From Antarctobacter albus (GTDB lineage Bacteria > Pseudomonadota > Alphaproteobacteria > Rhodobacterales > Rhodobacteraceae), in NCBI RefSeq assembly GCF_900101505.1, contig NZ_FMZI01000002.1:310001-374000 (forward strand): 64,000 bases of DNA, given 5' to 3'. Positions within the stretch are counted from its first letter, which is position 1, and the number at the start of each line of letters is the position of its first letter. Of the stretch, positions 20,269-30,686 are shown one piece after another. Under the pieces are notes generated by a model. It worked only from the letters and a program-made list of their open reading frames with translations, was not told where the DNA came from and did not search any database. A program made the position numbers and the translations under genes.

Positions 20269-21992
20269 GGCAGGGTCCCGAAGACGCGCCGGACACTACC
20301 GTCGAAGTCGAAGTCATGCGCCAGCAGCATCCCGTGCCGCGACAGGCGGTCGCGCAGCTCCGGCGTATCGGCACAGATCTCGTCAAAGAACGCGCGCAGG
20401 CCTGCCTCTCCCTCTTGCGCCTGCAGGTAGGACAGCAGTTCGCCCTGACCCATTTCCGGGCGCGCGTCATTGGCCCGGTAGGACCCTTTCTCGCGGCGAA
20501 AATCGAGGTGGCTGCGGAAATGGGCCCAGTCCGGGGCGTGGAAATGCGCCAGGTAGATCCCGTCCGGTTTGATCCGGTTGGTGGCGTCCTCACCCTTGTA
20601 CTTGAGCGTATGGATGCCCAGCCGCGTGTCGGGAATGCCGGGGCGGGCAAAGATCTTGCCGCCGGTATGGCTGAGGAAACCCCCAAACAGGTGCAGGCCG
20701 AAGGTGGGATAGATTTCCTGCAACAGGGATTTCTTGATGCCCGCCTGCTTGTGCGTCAGCTTGAAATGCCGGGGCGGTCCGTTCTCTCGGGCCAGTGCCT
20801 CGGCAGGCGGAATGCGGGCGATGGCCCGGTCCGGAGGGACATGGGCCAGGATTTCGGACAGCGGGCGGTTGGTGACCAGGAACTCGTCATGGTCGATGTG
20901 CCCCAGCCAGTCCAGCGCCCCGGCGCTGTCGCGCAGGGTGCGGGTGGCATTGAAGGCCTGCCGCAACTGGTGCTGGGCCATGCGGTCCCGGCCAGAGGCC
21001 TGCCAATAGGCGGCGTCGCATTGCGTGACATGGATGCGGGGATGGCGCCCCAGGAAGGCGGCGGCATCCGCATTGGGGGCATCGAAGTAGAGGTGCAGCG
21101 CATGCGCGCCCATGTCGATGTGATGGGCGGCAAAGCGCGCGATCTGCGGCAGCGGCGCCTTGACAGTGCTGACCAGGCCCCAGCGCAGCGTCTCTGCGGT
21201 CTTGCGGGGACGCGCGGGCACTGGCGCGTCGTTGTTCCGGGGCGCGGCCTGCCGGTTCCGCCGTTCCTTGCGGGCGGCCATGACCGCGAGCCGGCGAAAG
21301 ACGCCTGCGGGATCGTGGATCAGCAGGTCCAGCAGGTGATGGGCGAGGGGGCGGATCACCGCGTCGCCCTCGGCCTCTTGCCAGAGGCGGGCGATCAGGT
21401 TCACGTCCAGCCCGCCGCCCACCAGCGCATAGCTGTCCATCTGCAGGGGCAGCTTGGCCTTGATGCGATCCGTGACCGGAAAGGGCTTTTCGGGCGGTTT
21501 GCCGCTGTAAAGCCGTTCGCTCTCGTAGAGCTTCATCATCCCGAACAGCGCCGTCAGCGCCAGTCCGGTGCTGCGCTGGACCGGCGTCGCCCCGTGATCG
21601 CCGAAGGTGGTCACGGCAGAGACCAGCCAGCGCGCGTCGAGCTGCCCCAGCAGGTGATCGCCCTGTTCCGCCCACATGCGTTGGAACAGGCGCGGGGCCT
21701 GGTCGGGACAGGCGCGTTTGCGCAGATGCGAGATGGTCAGCCCGTGCAACACGGTCAGTTCGCTTTGCCCCTGCAGTTCCTCGCGCAGCTGAAAGATCTT
21801 GCGTTGCAGGTTATTGGCAAAGGGCGGGGCAAAGGGGCCCTGCGCCGGATCTGCCACGGGGGAGGCGGCCAGCGCGGCCAGGTCGACGTCTGCAGCCGGC
21901 AAGCCGCCATCGCCGGGCAGCGGCGCGCGGCGGGCTTCGTACTGGTCCAGAACGGCCTTTATGCCGCCCTTGTAGGTGGGTGTCCTGCTCAT
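20265..21992 (-). CDS. two-domain protein: unknown N-terminal half fused to glycosyltransferase
   Basis: A 575-residue protein from ATG 21992 (MSRTPTYKGG); the frame extends to 22109, but the upstream part looks non-coding and would overlap the tgt start. Residues about 1-270 form an Ala/Leu-rich helical region that I do not recognise. Residues about 275-575 are a glycosyltransferase paralogous to the neighbouring 316-residue protein (RWGLVSTVKAPL, HIDHDEFLV, GGFLSHTGGKIF, LAHFHAPDWAHF). The gene pair is translationally coupled and diverges from tgt. No signal peptide, so it is cytoplasmic. The fused N-terminal half may recognise the acceptor or mediate oligomerisation. Confidence 0.7.
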   Translation of the reverse strand: MSRTPTYKGGIKAVLDQYEARRAPLPGDGGLPAADVDLAALAASPVADPAQGPFAPPFANNLQRKIFQLREELQGQSELTVLHGLTISHLRKRACPDQAPRLFQRMWAEQGDHLLGQLDARWLVSAVTTFGDHGATPVQRSTGLALTALFGMMKLYESERLYSGKPPEKPFPVTDRIKAKLPLQMDSYALVGGGLDVNLIARLWQEAEGDAVIRPLAHHLLDLLIHDPAGVFRRLAVMAARKERRNRQAAPRNNDAPVPARPRKTAETLRWGLVSTVKAPLPQIARFAAHHIDMGAHALHLYFDAPNADAAAFLGRHPRIHVTQCDAAYWQASGRDRMAQHQLRQAFNATRTLRDSAGALDWLGHIDHDEFLVTNRPLSEILAHVPPDRAIARIPPAEALARENGPPRHFKLTHKQAGIKKSLLQEIYPTFGLHLFGGFLSHTGGKIFARPGIPDTRLGIHTLKYKGEDATNRIKPDGIYLAHFHAPDWAHFRSHLDFRREKGSYRANDARPEMGQGELLSYLQAQEGEAGLRAFFDEICADTPELRDRLSRHGMLLAHDFDFDGSVRRVFGTLP

Positions 21993-22042
21993 GCCGCTAC
22001 AGTGGCTTTGGCCGCGTGCCTCGGCAAGAGGCGGGCCGGTGA

Positions 22043-23224
<1,182 letters not shown>

Positions 23225-23265
23225 GGGGCGGGTGTCGGGACAATGCCGGCAAAGGATGGTGCCGT

Positions 23266-24087
23266 TCAGCGCGGCGGTAACATAGCGGGGAGGTCGGCGC
23301 GCAGGCGGGCAAGCCCGCCGGGACGCCATCCCAAGGCGGGCAGGCGATCGCAGATCAACGGATTGACCCTGCGGTCGCTGACTGGCGGCACCGGGTGCGG
23401 GCAGTTGGTGAGCTGCTGAACCTCGCCGAGCAGGTCGTGGCGGTCAAGCAGCATGTCCGAGAGGTGGAAGGCGCCGATGCCCGTCGTGTGGAGCAAGAGC
23501 CGCGTGGCCCCGGCGAGATCGGCTCCGTGCAATTCCGTGCCGCGGCGCGGGGGGATCGGGCGGCCTGCAAGGTAGTCCGCGAACAGGCTTTCCCACTTGT
23601 GATGCGGGCCGGGGCCATAGATGCCGGTGGCGCGCAAGCTCTGCCCGATGAGCGGCAGGGCGGCGAGATGCGCCTCGGCCTCGGCCTTGACCTGTCCATA
23701 AAGGGAGGCGGCCTGCGGCGCGGTGTCTTCGGTCAGTGGCGTATCGTCCGGATATCCGTCGAAGACCGCCCGGGACGACAGGAACTGGATACGCGTGACG
23801 CCCGCCTCGGCGGCGGCATCGAAGAGGCGCCTTGTGCCGTCGAGATTGGACTGCAGGAAGCCGCGCGGGTCGTCGCCTTCGCCGCCGCGATAACGGCCCG
23901 GGACATGAGAGAAGGCCGCGTGGATCAGGGTGTCGATCCCGCTAAGGTCGGGCGCCGGGCCGCAGAGATCCCAGGGGCCGAACGCATGGCCGGGCAGGGC
24001 GTGTCGCCCCAGCACCGTGATCGGGCCGGGCAGACCACGCAGCAGGAACCGGCCCACAAGGCCCGAGGCGCCGGTCAGCGCGATCAT
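23266..24087 (-). CDS. sqdC: SqdC-like NAD(P)-dependent reductase/epimerase
   Basis: A 273-residue extended short-chain dehydrogenase. ATG 24087 gives MIALTGASGLVGRFLL with the GxxGxxG Rossmann motif; a longer version to 24192 is rejected. SSRAVFDGYP and SLYGQVKAEAE give the Ser and YxxxK catalytic positions. It is third in the order sqdB-sqdD-sqdC known from the Rhodobacter sphaeroides sulfolipid operon, where loss of SqdC alters the final sulfolipid product. The start overlaps sqdD by 4 bp. The name is assigned by gene order plus fold; confidence in the fold is higher than in the name. Confidence 0.75.
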   Translation of the reverse strand: MIALTGASGLVGRFLLRGLPGPITVLGRHALPGHAFGPWDLCGPAPDLSGIDTLIHAAFSHVPGRYRGGEGDDPRGFLQSNLDGTRRLFDAAAEAGVTRIQFLSSRAVFDGYPDDTPLTEDTAPQAASLYGQVKAEAEAHLAALPLIGQSLRATGIYGPGPHHKWESLFADYLAGRPIPPRRGTELHGADLAGATRLLLHTTGIGAFHLSDMLLDRHDLLGEVQQLTNCPHPVPPVSDRRVNPLICDRLPALGWRPGGLARLRADLPAMLPPR

Positions 24088-24878
24088 GTCGGGCTTGGAA
24101 GGGCGGCGAGGTCGGGTGTTTCTCCCGCCGCATAGGCGTGCCAGAGGTCGATCAGCGGGCGCAGACGGTCGGCCTTGGCGTGGTCCTGCCAAGGTTTTTC
24201 ATACTGGAAGTGCAGGACCTTGATCGCGTCCCAGTTCCAGAGCGCGGGCATGTTGAACCAGACATATTGCAGCGTGTTGAAGGTGACCGGCAGCCCGTGC
24301 CAGTCGGGAAAGAAATCCTGCAGAAAGGTCTGGTCGGTGCGGCGCCAGAAGGCGCCGGGAGTATCGAGCCGGGTCATCATCGCCTCGAAGGTCGCTTGGG
24401 AGGGGCGCGCGGTGAAGACACCGGAATTCATCCGGTGAAAGTCACCGAGGCTTTCGTAGACGTTCGGCGCGGCGCAGAATTCCGGATAGTCAAAGAGGCT
24501 GTCGATGTTGCGCAGGACCAGCGTGTCGGCATCCAGAAAGACCACCCGGTCATGGCTCAGCTGCCACAGGCGCAGTTTGCAGAAATTGTCGAGCGGGGTG
24601 TGAAAGGCAGGTTTCTCGCCCTTGGTGAAGGGAGCGGCTCCATGCAGGGCCTCGCGCGCATGGGCTGAGTTGAAGGCATCCGACGTGGGCAGCAAGTCGG
24701 TTTGCACCAGCCGCGCGCCAAGGGCGGTGAGCGGCGCCAGCGCCTCGGGCGGCACGCCGCCGGTGTGCATGACGACGCGCTCCGCCGTTGTCCCGGTGGC
24801 AATAAGAGAGTTCAGCAAGGCCTTGGCGCCCAACGCGAAATCCGCGTTGGTCACCAGTGTCACATAGGCACGTTTCAC
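24084..24878 (-). CDS. sqdD: SqdD-like glycosyltransferase (GT8, glycogenin-type)
   Basis: A 264-residue GT8 glycosyltransferase. Motifs include VVFLDADTLVLRNIDSLF (DxD), NSGVFTARPS and the late LHFQYEKPW that positions the second metal ligand. In Rhodobacter, sqdD lies between sqdB and sqdC and is the candidate for transferring sulfoquinovose from UDP-sulfoquinovose to diacylglycerol. The start overlaps the sqdB stop and the stop overlaps the sqdC start, each by 4 bp. Cytoplasmic or peripheral membrane. Confidence 0.8.
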   Translation of the reverse strand: MKRAYVTLVTNADFALGAKALLNSLIATGTTAERVVMHTGGVPPEALAPLTALGARLVQTDLLPTSDAFNSAHAREALHGAAPFTKGEKPAFHTPLDNFCKLRLWQLSHDRVVFLDADTLVLRNIDSLFDYPEFCAAPNVYESLGDFHRMNSGVFTARPSQATFEAMMTRLDTPGAFWRRTDQTFLQDFFPDWHGLPVTFNTLQYVWFNMPALWNWDAIKVLHFQYEKPWQDHAKADRLRPLIDLWHAYAAGETPDLAALPSPT

Positions 24879-26092
24879 GACACCGACCGCAGTGCCTTGC
24901 CTTCGGGGTCATGGTCGACCTTGGCCGCGATGTCCTTGGTCCAGGCCGAAACCGCGGCAACGCGCGACCGGTCGATGCGGTGCGCGTATTTCTTCGCCAC
25001 GTCCACGACCTCGGACAAAAGACCTTCGGCCAGCGTCGTCGGGTTCAGGCCCAGGGCCAGGAACTGGTCGTTCTTGACGATCAGGTCGTTCTCGGGGGCT
25101 TCCTTGCGCGGGTTGGGCAGGTACTTGACCTCGGCCCCGGTCAGCCCCGCCACCTTCTCGGCCAGGTCGCGGACGCGGTGGGTTTCCGTCATCTGGTTGA
25201 AGATCTTGACGCGGTCGCCCCGATCAGGTGCGTCCTTCAGAGCCAGCTCGATGCAACGCACCGAATCCTGGATGTGGATAAAGGCGCGGGTCTGACCGCC
25301 GGTGCCGTGCACCGTCAGCGGATAGCCGATGGCGGCCTGGATCAGGAAACGGTTGAGCACCGTGCCATAGTCGCCGTCATAGTCGAAACGGTTGATCAGC
25401 TGTTCATGGCGACGGGTCTGGTCGGTATGGGTGCCCCAGACGATGCCCTGGTGCAGGTCGGTGATGCGCAAACCGTCGTTCTGGGCGTAGAACTGGAACA
25501 GGATCTGATCCAGGCTTTTGGTCATGTGATAGACCGAGCCGGGCCGCGTCGGGTAGAGGATTTCCTGCTCTTTCGGACCTGCGGGCGTGTCGATGGTCAC
25601 GTCCAGGTAACCTTCGGGGATCGGCGCACCGACCGAGGAGTAGCCGTAGACGCCCATCGTGCCGAGGTGCACCAGATGCGCGTCAATGCCCGATTCCACC
25701 ATCGCGGCCAGCAGGTTATGCGTCGCGTTGGTGTTGTTGTTGACGGTATAGACCTTGTGGCGGTCGGTTTTCATCGAATAGGGCGCGGCGCGCTGTTCGG
25801 CGAAATGGATCACCGCCTCGGGGCGGATTTCGACCAGCCACTGTTTCAGGCGTTCATATTCCTTGGCGAGGTCGAGCAGGTGGAAATGAATGGTTTCTCC
25901 GGTGACTTCTTTCCAGATGCGGCAGCGTTCCTGGATCGAATCCATCGGGGTCAGCGATTGAACGCCCAGTTCCGTGTCGATCCAGCGCCGGGACAGGTTG
26001 TCGAGGATATGCACCTCGTGTCCCTGGGCCGAAAGATGCAGGCAGGTGGGCCAACCGACGAAACCGTCGCCGCCAAGGATCGCGATACGCAT
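24875..26092 (-). CDS. sqdB: UDP-sulfoquinovose synthase
   Basis: A 405-residue extended short-chain dehydrogenase that makes UDP-sulfoquinovose from UDP-glucose and sulfite for sulfolipid (SQDG) synthesis. Seen: GGDGFVGWP at residues 7-15 for NAD binding, GTMGVYG with catalytic Thr145, and YHMTKSLD with Tyr188 and Lys192. The length and the conserved substrate-loop phrases agree with the SqdB/SQD1 family. Ribosome site AAGGAG precedes ATG 26092. It leads the sqdBDC operon. Upstream lies an operator-like palindrome (26220-26240). Confidence 0.95.
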   Translation of the reverse strand: MRIAILGGDGFVGWPTCLHLSAQGHEVHILDNLSRRWIDTELGVQSLTPMDSIQERCRIWKEVTGETIHFHLLDLAKEYERLKQWLVEIRPEAVIHFAEQRAAPYSMKTDRHKVYTVNNNTNATHNLLAAMVESGIDAHLVHLGTMGVYGYSSVGAPIPEGYLDVTIDTPAGPKEQEILYPTRPGSVYHMTKSLDQILFQFYAQNDGLRITDLHQGIVWGTHTDQTRRHEQLINRFDYDGDYGTVLNRFLIQAAIGYPLTVHGTGGQTRAFIHIQDSVRCIELALKDAPDRGDRVKIFNQMTETHRVRDLAEKVAGLTGAEVKYLPNPRKEAPENDLIVKNDQFLALGLNPTTLAEGLLSEVVDVAKKYAHRIDRSRVAAVSAWTKDIAAKVDHDPEGKALRSVS

Positions 26093-26219
26093 CTGGTGTC
26101 TCCTTATGGAAGTCTTCGCGCGCTCGAAGCCGCATTAACGGTTGCCCCTAGGGTGCACAACCGGGGAAGTAAAATGAAGCTTTCTTGACAATTGCTGTCC
26201 TGAAAACACCCCTTTCTCT

Positions 26220-26240
26220 TTGAAAACGTTTTGTTTTCAA
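26220..26240. promoter_or_regulatory. operator-like inverted repeat upstream of sqdB
   Basis: Arms TTGAAAAC (26220-26227) and GTTTTCAA (26233-26240) are perfect complements around GTTTT. They overlap a 10-bp palindrome AAAACGTTTT (26223-26232) of the CG-centred kind bound by LacI-family regulators. It is about 130 bp upstream of the sqdB start and about 80 bp beyond the end of the preceding lipoprotein gene. Confidence 0.4.
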
Positions 26241-26282
26241 TGGTGGAAGGTGGAATTGATACAGGGGTGATATCGGCGGATC

Positions 26283-26310
26283 GCCGCCGCCCGGCAGAGC
26301 GGGCGGCGGC
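26283..26310 (-). terminator. 11-bp GC hairpin after lipoprotein pair
   Basis: GCCGCCGCCCG (26283-26293) pairs perfectly with CGGGCGGCGGC (26300-26310) around a 6-base loop, just downstream of the minus-strand lipoprotein gene ending at 26318. No T-tract is visible, so termination strength is uncertain. Confidence 0.45.
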
Positions 26311-26317
26311 GCGGGGG

Positions 26318-26743
26318 CTATTGGCGGAACCGGATCGCGATCTGCTTGGGATAGTGGCGGGTCGTCGTATCCGCCGGGTCCGCATTGGCTGTTTCGGGCA
26401 GGTGGCGCAGCTTGGCGCGGGCCAGCCGGGGGCCAATCTGTGCACTGCAGTCGATGTCCAACGGCGCCTGCGCACCGGCATGGACCGGGATTGACAGCAT
26501 CATCGGGGTCGTGATCGTGACCGTCCGCCCTCCGCGCGCGATCTCGCACCGCGCGGTGTTCAGTTCCGCCAAAGAGGACGAGGCGCCGACCAGAAAGGCA
26601 CTGACCGTCACGGTTTCACGTTGAAGAACGGGTTTGCCGGGCTCGGGTGGCAACGCCACTGGCGTTGCCGGCGGATCGTAGTCCGCGGCGCAGGCCGATA
26701 GGGCAAACACAACGGCAATGATCGACAGGCGCGAGGAGATCAA
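26318..26743 (-). CDS. putative lipoprotein, unknown function
   Basis: A 141-residue protein with a lipobox (FALSAC, Cys18). The mature part begins Pro-rich and then has two cysteines (ARCEIA and DIDCSAQ) about 34 residues apart. The spacing resembles that in the preceding lipoprotein (VRCSLT and AVTCRTD), and both share a TP-x(3)-P pattern between them, so the two adjacent genes may be diverged paralogues. Its ATG overlaps the stop of that gene (ATGA). No known domain. Likely envelope-anchored, cotranscribed with its neighbour. Confidence 0.6.
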   Translation of the reverse strand: MISSRLSIIAVVFALSACAADYDPPATPVALPPEPGKPVLQRETVTVSAFLVGASSSLAELNTARCEIARGGRTVTITTPMMLSIPVHAGAQAPLDIDCSAQIGPRLARAKLRHLPETANADPADTTTRHYPKQIAIRFRQ

Positions 26744-27258
26744 TCCTCGACCCCCAGCACCAGGTGGATATTGACGGGATAGTTGAACTCATCCTTCAGC
26801 GGGTCCCGGGCGGCCTTGGCGATGCCCTTGGCGGCGGCGGTCAGCGCAACGCCCAGGATCCCGCCCGAGGTTGTCGAGGACTGGTTCATCCGCAACAGCG
26901 TCATGTTGATCGGCTTGACGGTCTTATCAGTCCGGTCCTTGTCGGTTCGGCAGGTGACGGCAATCGGATCCGCCGCGCCCTGGTAGGCGGGCATCTTGAC
27001 GATCGCGGGGGTGACGAAAGCGGCCTTGAATCCGGTCCCGGTCAGGCTGCAGCGGACACCGACAAGCTCCTGGTTGTCCTTGCGGCCTTTTTCGGTGCTG
27101 CGGAAGCTGCGAAAGGTGGTTTCGGAATAGCCCCGAACCGCGGCCTGGGCGCGGCTCTCGGTAAAGCTGACGGATTGCGGCGGGGTCTTCACTTCGGCGT
27201 ATTCGACACAGGCCGCCAGCAAAAGCGGCAGCGCCAGGGGAAGGAAACGGATGTTCAT
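26740..27258 (-). CDS. putative lipoprotein, unknown function
   Basis: A 172-residue protein. ATG 27258 (MNIRFLPLALPLLLAAC) gives a lipoprotein signal with Cys17; an ATG two codons upstream at 27264 is also possible. The mature part has a Cys pair (VRCSLT, AVTCRTD) and a Gly/Ala-rich stretch (GGILGVALTAAAKGIA) that could be a weak membrane or amyloid-like segment. It is divergent from lon across a 369-bp gap. Function unknown. Confidence 0.6.
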   Translation of the reverse strand: MNIRFLPLALPLLLAACVEYAEVKTPPQSVSFTESRAQAAVRGYSETTFRSFRSTEKGRKDNQELVGVRCSLTGTGFKAAFVTPAIVKMPAYQGAADPIAVTCRTDKDRTDKTVKPINMTLLRMNQSSTTSGGILGVALTAAAKGIAKAARDPLKDEFNYPVNIHLVLGVED

Positions 27259-27521
27259 GGTCATTCGGCTCTTTGAAATTGCAGTGGGGCGCTCATAGGG
27301 GTGACGCCAATTGGCGTCGAGGCTTGGCGGCGCAGTTTTCGTCCGCATGACGGCCTGTGTGGTCTTCCGGGCACGGGCAAAGTTTCCTGCATTGGGAATG
27401 GCCCGCGTTTTTCGGGGAATTCACCGCAGATGGCAGCCGTGGCGCAGGATCGGGACACGATGGGCGCTTGCACACCGGGGGGCGTAGGGTCATGCTGCCC
27501 ATCCAGGGTCAGGGGCGTGTG

Positions 27522-27549
27522 CTTGAATTCCGGTGCAGCGACCCCATCT
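27522..27549 (+). promoter_or_regulatory. sigma-32 (RpoH) heat-shock promoter of lon
   Basis: CTTGAA (27522-27527), a 14-bp spacer and CCCCATCT (27542-27549) match the established RpoH consensus CTTGAAA-N11-16-CCCCATnT almost perfectly. Transcription would begin near 27556, leaving a 70-nt leader to the lon ATG at 27628. lon is a classical RpoH target. The remaining bases of the 27259-27627 gap show no gene or other element I can support. Confidence 0.8.
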
Positions 27550-27627
27550 TTGACCCTCATGACCGGAGGCGACCTCAAGCTGCCGCGAAGCGGGGCAGGG
27601 ACGTCTTGCCAAGAACAGGACACGAGC

Positions 27628-30039
27628 ATGAAACAACCTCTCAATCCTTCCTACCCGGTGCTGCCGCTGCGCGACATTGTCGTGTTCCCGCACATGATCG
27701 TGCCGCTCTTCGTGGGGCGCGAGAAGTCGGTGCGCGCACTGGAAGAGGTGATGAACGACGACAAGCAGATCCTGCTTGCCAGCCAGATCGACCCGTCCGA
27801 TGACGATCCGGATACCAGCGGAATCTACAAGGCCGGCGTGCTGGCCAACGTGCTGCAACTGCTGAAACTGCCCGATGGCACCGTCAAGGTGCTGGTCGAA
27901 GGCCAGAGCCGCGTGCGCATCGACGAGTACATTGAAAACGAGAACTTCTTCGAGGCCAAGGCCGAGCACCTGACCGAGATGCCGGGTGACACCGCCTCGA
28001 TCGAGGCGCTGGTGCACACGGTCGCCGAAGAGTTCGAGCGTTACGCCAAGATCAAGAAGAACATCCCCGAAGAGGCCCTGTCCGCCGTGGGCGAGGCCAA
28101 TGATGCCGCGCAGCTGGCCGATCTGGTTGCCGGGCACCTGGGGGTCGAGGTCGAGCAGAAGCAGGAACTGCTCGAGACGCTTTCAATCAGCGAGCGGCTG
28201 GAAAAGGTATATGGCCTGATGCAGGGCGAATTGTCGGTCCTGCAGGTCGAGAAAAAGATCAAGACCCGCGTCAAGTCGCAGATGGAGAAGACCCAGCGCG
28301 AGTACTATCTGAATGAGCAGATGAAGGCCATTCAGAAGGAACTTGGCGATGGCGAGGACGGCGAAGGCGAAATCGCCGAGCTGGAAGAGAAGATCGCCGG
28401 CACCAAGCTGTCGAAGGAAGCCAAGGAAAAAGCCGACGCCGAGCTGAAGAAGCTCAAGAACATGTCGCCCATGTCCGCCGAGGCGACCGTGGTGCGCAAC
28501 TACCTCGACTGGATGCTCAGCATTCCGTGGGGCACCAAAAGCCGCGTTAAGAAGGACCTGAACAAGGCCCAGGAGATCCTCGATCACGACCACTACAGCC
28601 TCGAGAAGGTCAAGGAACGGATCGTCGAGTATCTCGCCGTGCAGGCGCGCTCGAAAAAGCTCAAGGGCCCGATCCTCTGCCTCGTCGGCCCTCCGGGTGT
28701 CGGCAAGACCTCGCTGGGGAAATCGGTTGCCAAGGCCACGGGACGCGAATTCATCCGCATCTCGCTGGGCGGCGTGCGTGACGAATCCGAGATCCGTGGC
28801 CACCGTCGGACCTACATCGGCTCCATGCCGGGCAAGATCATCCAGGCGCTGAAAAAGGCCAAGACCACGAACCCGCTCATCCTGCTCGACGAGATCGACA
28901 AGATGGGGCAGGACTTCCGTGGCGACCCGGCCAGCGCGATGCTGGAGGTGCTGGATCCCGAACAGAACGGGACGTTCGTGGACCACTACCTTGAGGTGGA
29001 ATACGACCTGTCGAACGTCATGTTCGTGACCACGGCCAACAGCTACAACATGCCTGGGCCGCTCCTCGACCGGATGGAGATCATCCCGCTCTCGGGTTAC
29101 ACCGAGGACGAGAAGATCGAGATCGCCCGGCGGCACCTGCTGGACAAGCAGGTCAAGAACCACGGGCTGAAGGCCAAGGAGTTCTCTATCACCGACGGCG
29201 CGCTGACCGACATGGTGCGGTACTACACCCGCGAGGCCGGTGTGCGGAACCTCGAGCGCGAGATCGCCAAATGCGCGCGGAAGGCCGTGACCAAGATCGT
29301 CAAGAAAGAGGCCGAGGTGGTCGAAGTGACCTCTGACAACCTCGACGATTTCCTGGGCGTGCGGAAATTCCGCTATGGCCTGGCCGAGGATGAAAACCAG
29401 ATCGGTGTCGTCACCGGGCTGGCCTATACCTCGGTTGGTGGGGATCTCTTGCACATCGAGGCGCTGAAGCTGCCGGGCAAGGGCCGGATGAAGACCACCG
29501 GCAAACTGGGCGACGTGATGAAGGAGTCGATCGACGCGGCCTCTTCCTACGTGCGTTCCATCGCGCCGGAGATCGGGGTGAAGCCGCCGAAGTTCGACAA
29601 GATGGACATTCACGTCCACGTGCCCGATGGCGCCACACCCAAGGACGGGCCCTCGGCCGGTCTGGCGATGGTGACCTCCATCGTGTCGGTCCTTACCGGC
29701 ATCCCGATCCGCAAGGACATCGCCATGACGGGGGAAGTCAGTTTGCGCGGCAACGCCATGCCCATCGGCGGTCTTAAGGAAAAGCTGCTGGCAGCCCTGC
29801 GCGGCGGGATCAAGACCGTTCTCATCCCCGAGGAGAACGAGAAGGATCTGGCCGAACTGCCGGACAACGTGAAGGACGGGCTGGAAATCATCCCGGTCAA
29901 GCACGTCTCCGAGGTGCTGGACATTGCACTGGTCGGCAAGCCCGAGCCGGTGGAATGGGACGAGGAGGCCGAGGAAGCGGCCGCCGCGGCATCGGCCAAG
30001 AAGGCCGAGGATTCGGTGGCAGGCGCAACCGCGCACTGA
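27628..30039 (+). CDS. lon: ATP-dependent protease La
   Basis: An 803-residue cytoplasmic AAA+ serine protease that degrades misfolded and regulatory proteins. Domains in order: N-terminal substrate-binding LON domain ([23 protein letters not shown]), coiled-coil region, AAA+ module with GPPGVGKTS Walker A and [10 protein letters not shown] Walker B, and S16 protease domain with Ser676 ([10 protein letters not shown]) and Lys717 ([10 protein letters not shown]). ATG 27628 matches homologues; the frame is open to 27301 but that part carries the promoter. Transcribed from an RpoH-type promoter. Confidence 0.97.
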   Translation: MKQPLNPSYPVLPLRDIVVFPHMIVPLFVGREKSVRALEEVMNDDKQILLASQIDPSDDDPDTSGIYKAGVLANVLQLLKLPDGTVKVLVEGQSRVRIDEYIENENFFEAKAEHLTEMPGDTASIEALVHTVAEEFERYAKIKKNIPEEALSAVGEANDAAQLADLVAGHLGVEVEQKQELLETLSISERLEKVYGLMQGELSVLQVEKKIKTRVKSQMEKTQREYYLNEQMKAIQKELGDGEDGEGEIAELEEKIAGTKLSKEAKEKADAELKKLKNMSPMSAEATVVRNYLDWMLSIPWGTKSRVKKDLNKAQEILDHDHYSLEKVKERIVEYLAVQARSKKLKGPILCLVGPPGVGKTSLGKSVAKATGREFIRISLGGVRDESEIRGHRRTYIGSMPGKIIQALKKAKTTNPLILLDEIDKMGQDFRGDPASAMLEVLDPEQNGTFVDHYLEVEYDLSNVMFVTTANSYNMPGPLLDRMEIIPLSGYTEDEKIEIARRHLLDKQVKNHGLKAKEFSITDGALTDMVRYYTREAGVRNLEREIAKCARKAVTKIVKKEAEVVEVTSDNLDDFLGVRKFRYGLAEDENQIGVVTGLAYTSVGGDLLHIEALKLPGKGRMKTTGKLGDVMKESIDAASSYVRSIAPEIGVKPPKFDKMDIHVHVPDGATPKDGPSAGLAMVTSIVSVLTGIPIRKDIAMTGEVSLRGNAMPIGGLKEKLLAALRGGIKTVLIPEENEKDLAELPDNVKDGLEIIPVKHVSEVLDIALVGKPEPVEWDEEAEEAAAAASAKKAEDSVAGATAH

Positions 30040-30066
30040 TCATCGGTCGCGAGGTCTGAAAACGGG

Positions 30067-30097
30067 AACGCGCGGTGGGTCACCACCGCGCGTTTTG
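30067..30097. terminator. terminator of lon, probably bidirectional
   Basis: Perfect 12-bp arms AACGCGCGGTGG (30067-30078) and CCACCGCGCGTT (30083-30094) with loop GTCA are followed by TTTT on the plus strand. The minus-strand gene ending at 30125 converges on it. Confidence 0.8.
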
Positions 30098-30124
30098 TCT
30101 TGTGATCAGGGCTATGCCCGACAG

Positions 30125-30373
30125 TCAGTGATAGTAGTGGTAGTGGTGACCGCCACTGCCAGAACTGACCGCCGCCGCGACGACAATCAACAGCATCAGC
30201 GGAATCAGCAATGCCGCGCCGGACGAGGCTGTTGTCAGCTCGGCGCTCTGCGAAGAGACGATCATGTCGTTGCGCAGTTGCTCCGGGCTCATCTTGGGTG
30301 CGGGTTTGCCATCAGCAAAGGCCGCATTGGCCACCGACAGGCACAAGGCGGTGGTGAGTACGAGTTTCTTCAT
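30125..30373 (-). CDS. small secreted/membrane protein with His-Tyr tail
   Basis: An 82-residue protein, ribosome site GGGGGA before ATG 30373. It has a signal peptide (cleavage near AFADG), a short linker, one transmembrane helix (about residues 50-70, ending VVAAAVSSG) and an odd Gly/His/Tyr tail HHYHYYH. The layout matches the second small gene at 30687-30878: signal peptide, Ser-rich segment, then a single helix of similar composition, suggesting paralogues. Function unknown; the His/Tyr tail might bind metal. Confidence 0.55.
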   Translation of the reverse strand: MKKLVLTTALCLSVANAAFADGKPAPKMSPEQLRNDMIVSSQSAELTTASSGAALLIPLMLLIVVAAAVSSGSGGHHYHYYH

Positions 30374-30540
30374 CTTATCCCCCGTGATTGGTGCAGTAGA
30401 CAGTCAACCGTTTACGCAACCAATGCGCCCGAAGACGCTGTGGATAGTTTGCGCCTCCTTGACGCTGGGGCAAGAGGGGAAAGCGTGCCAGCCGCCTGGT
30501 CGCGACCAAGATGCAACATCCCACCTGTCGCCAAATGGAA

Positions 30541-30570
30541 AAGGACCCCGCAGCCTGGCTGCGAGGCCCT
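30541..30570 (-). terminator. terminator-like hairpin in 30374-30686 gap
   Basis: On the minus strand a stem centred on GCAGCC/GGCTGC with a flanking extension is followed by TTTT (30544-30541 region). It would terminate the small gene ending at 30687. The rest of the 313-bp gap 30374-30686 shows no gene I can support. Confidence 0.45.
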
Positions 30571-30686
30571 TGTCCCCGGTTGGTCCCGTGATGGGTTCGG
30601 TTTCGTCCCCGCGTCCCCGGGCCAGGACCCCGCGATATGCTCAGGGGGTCCGATCGACCGGACATGGCGCCCGGGCCGAAAGTGCC

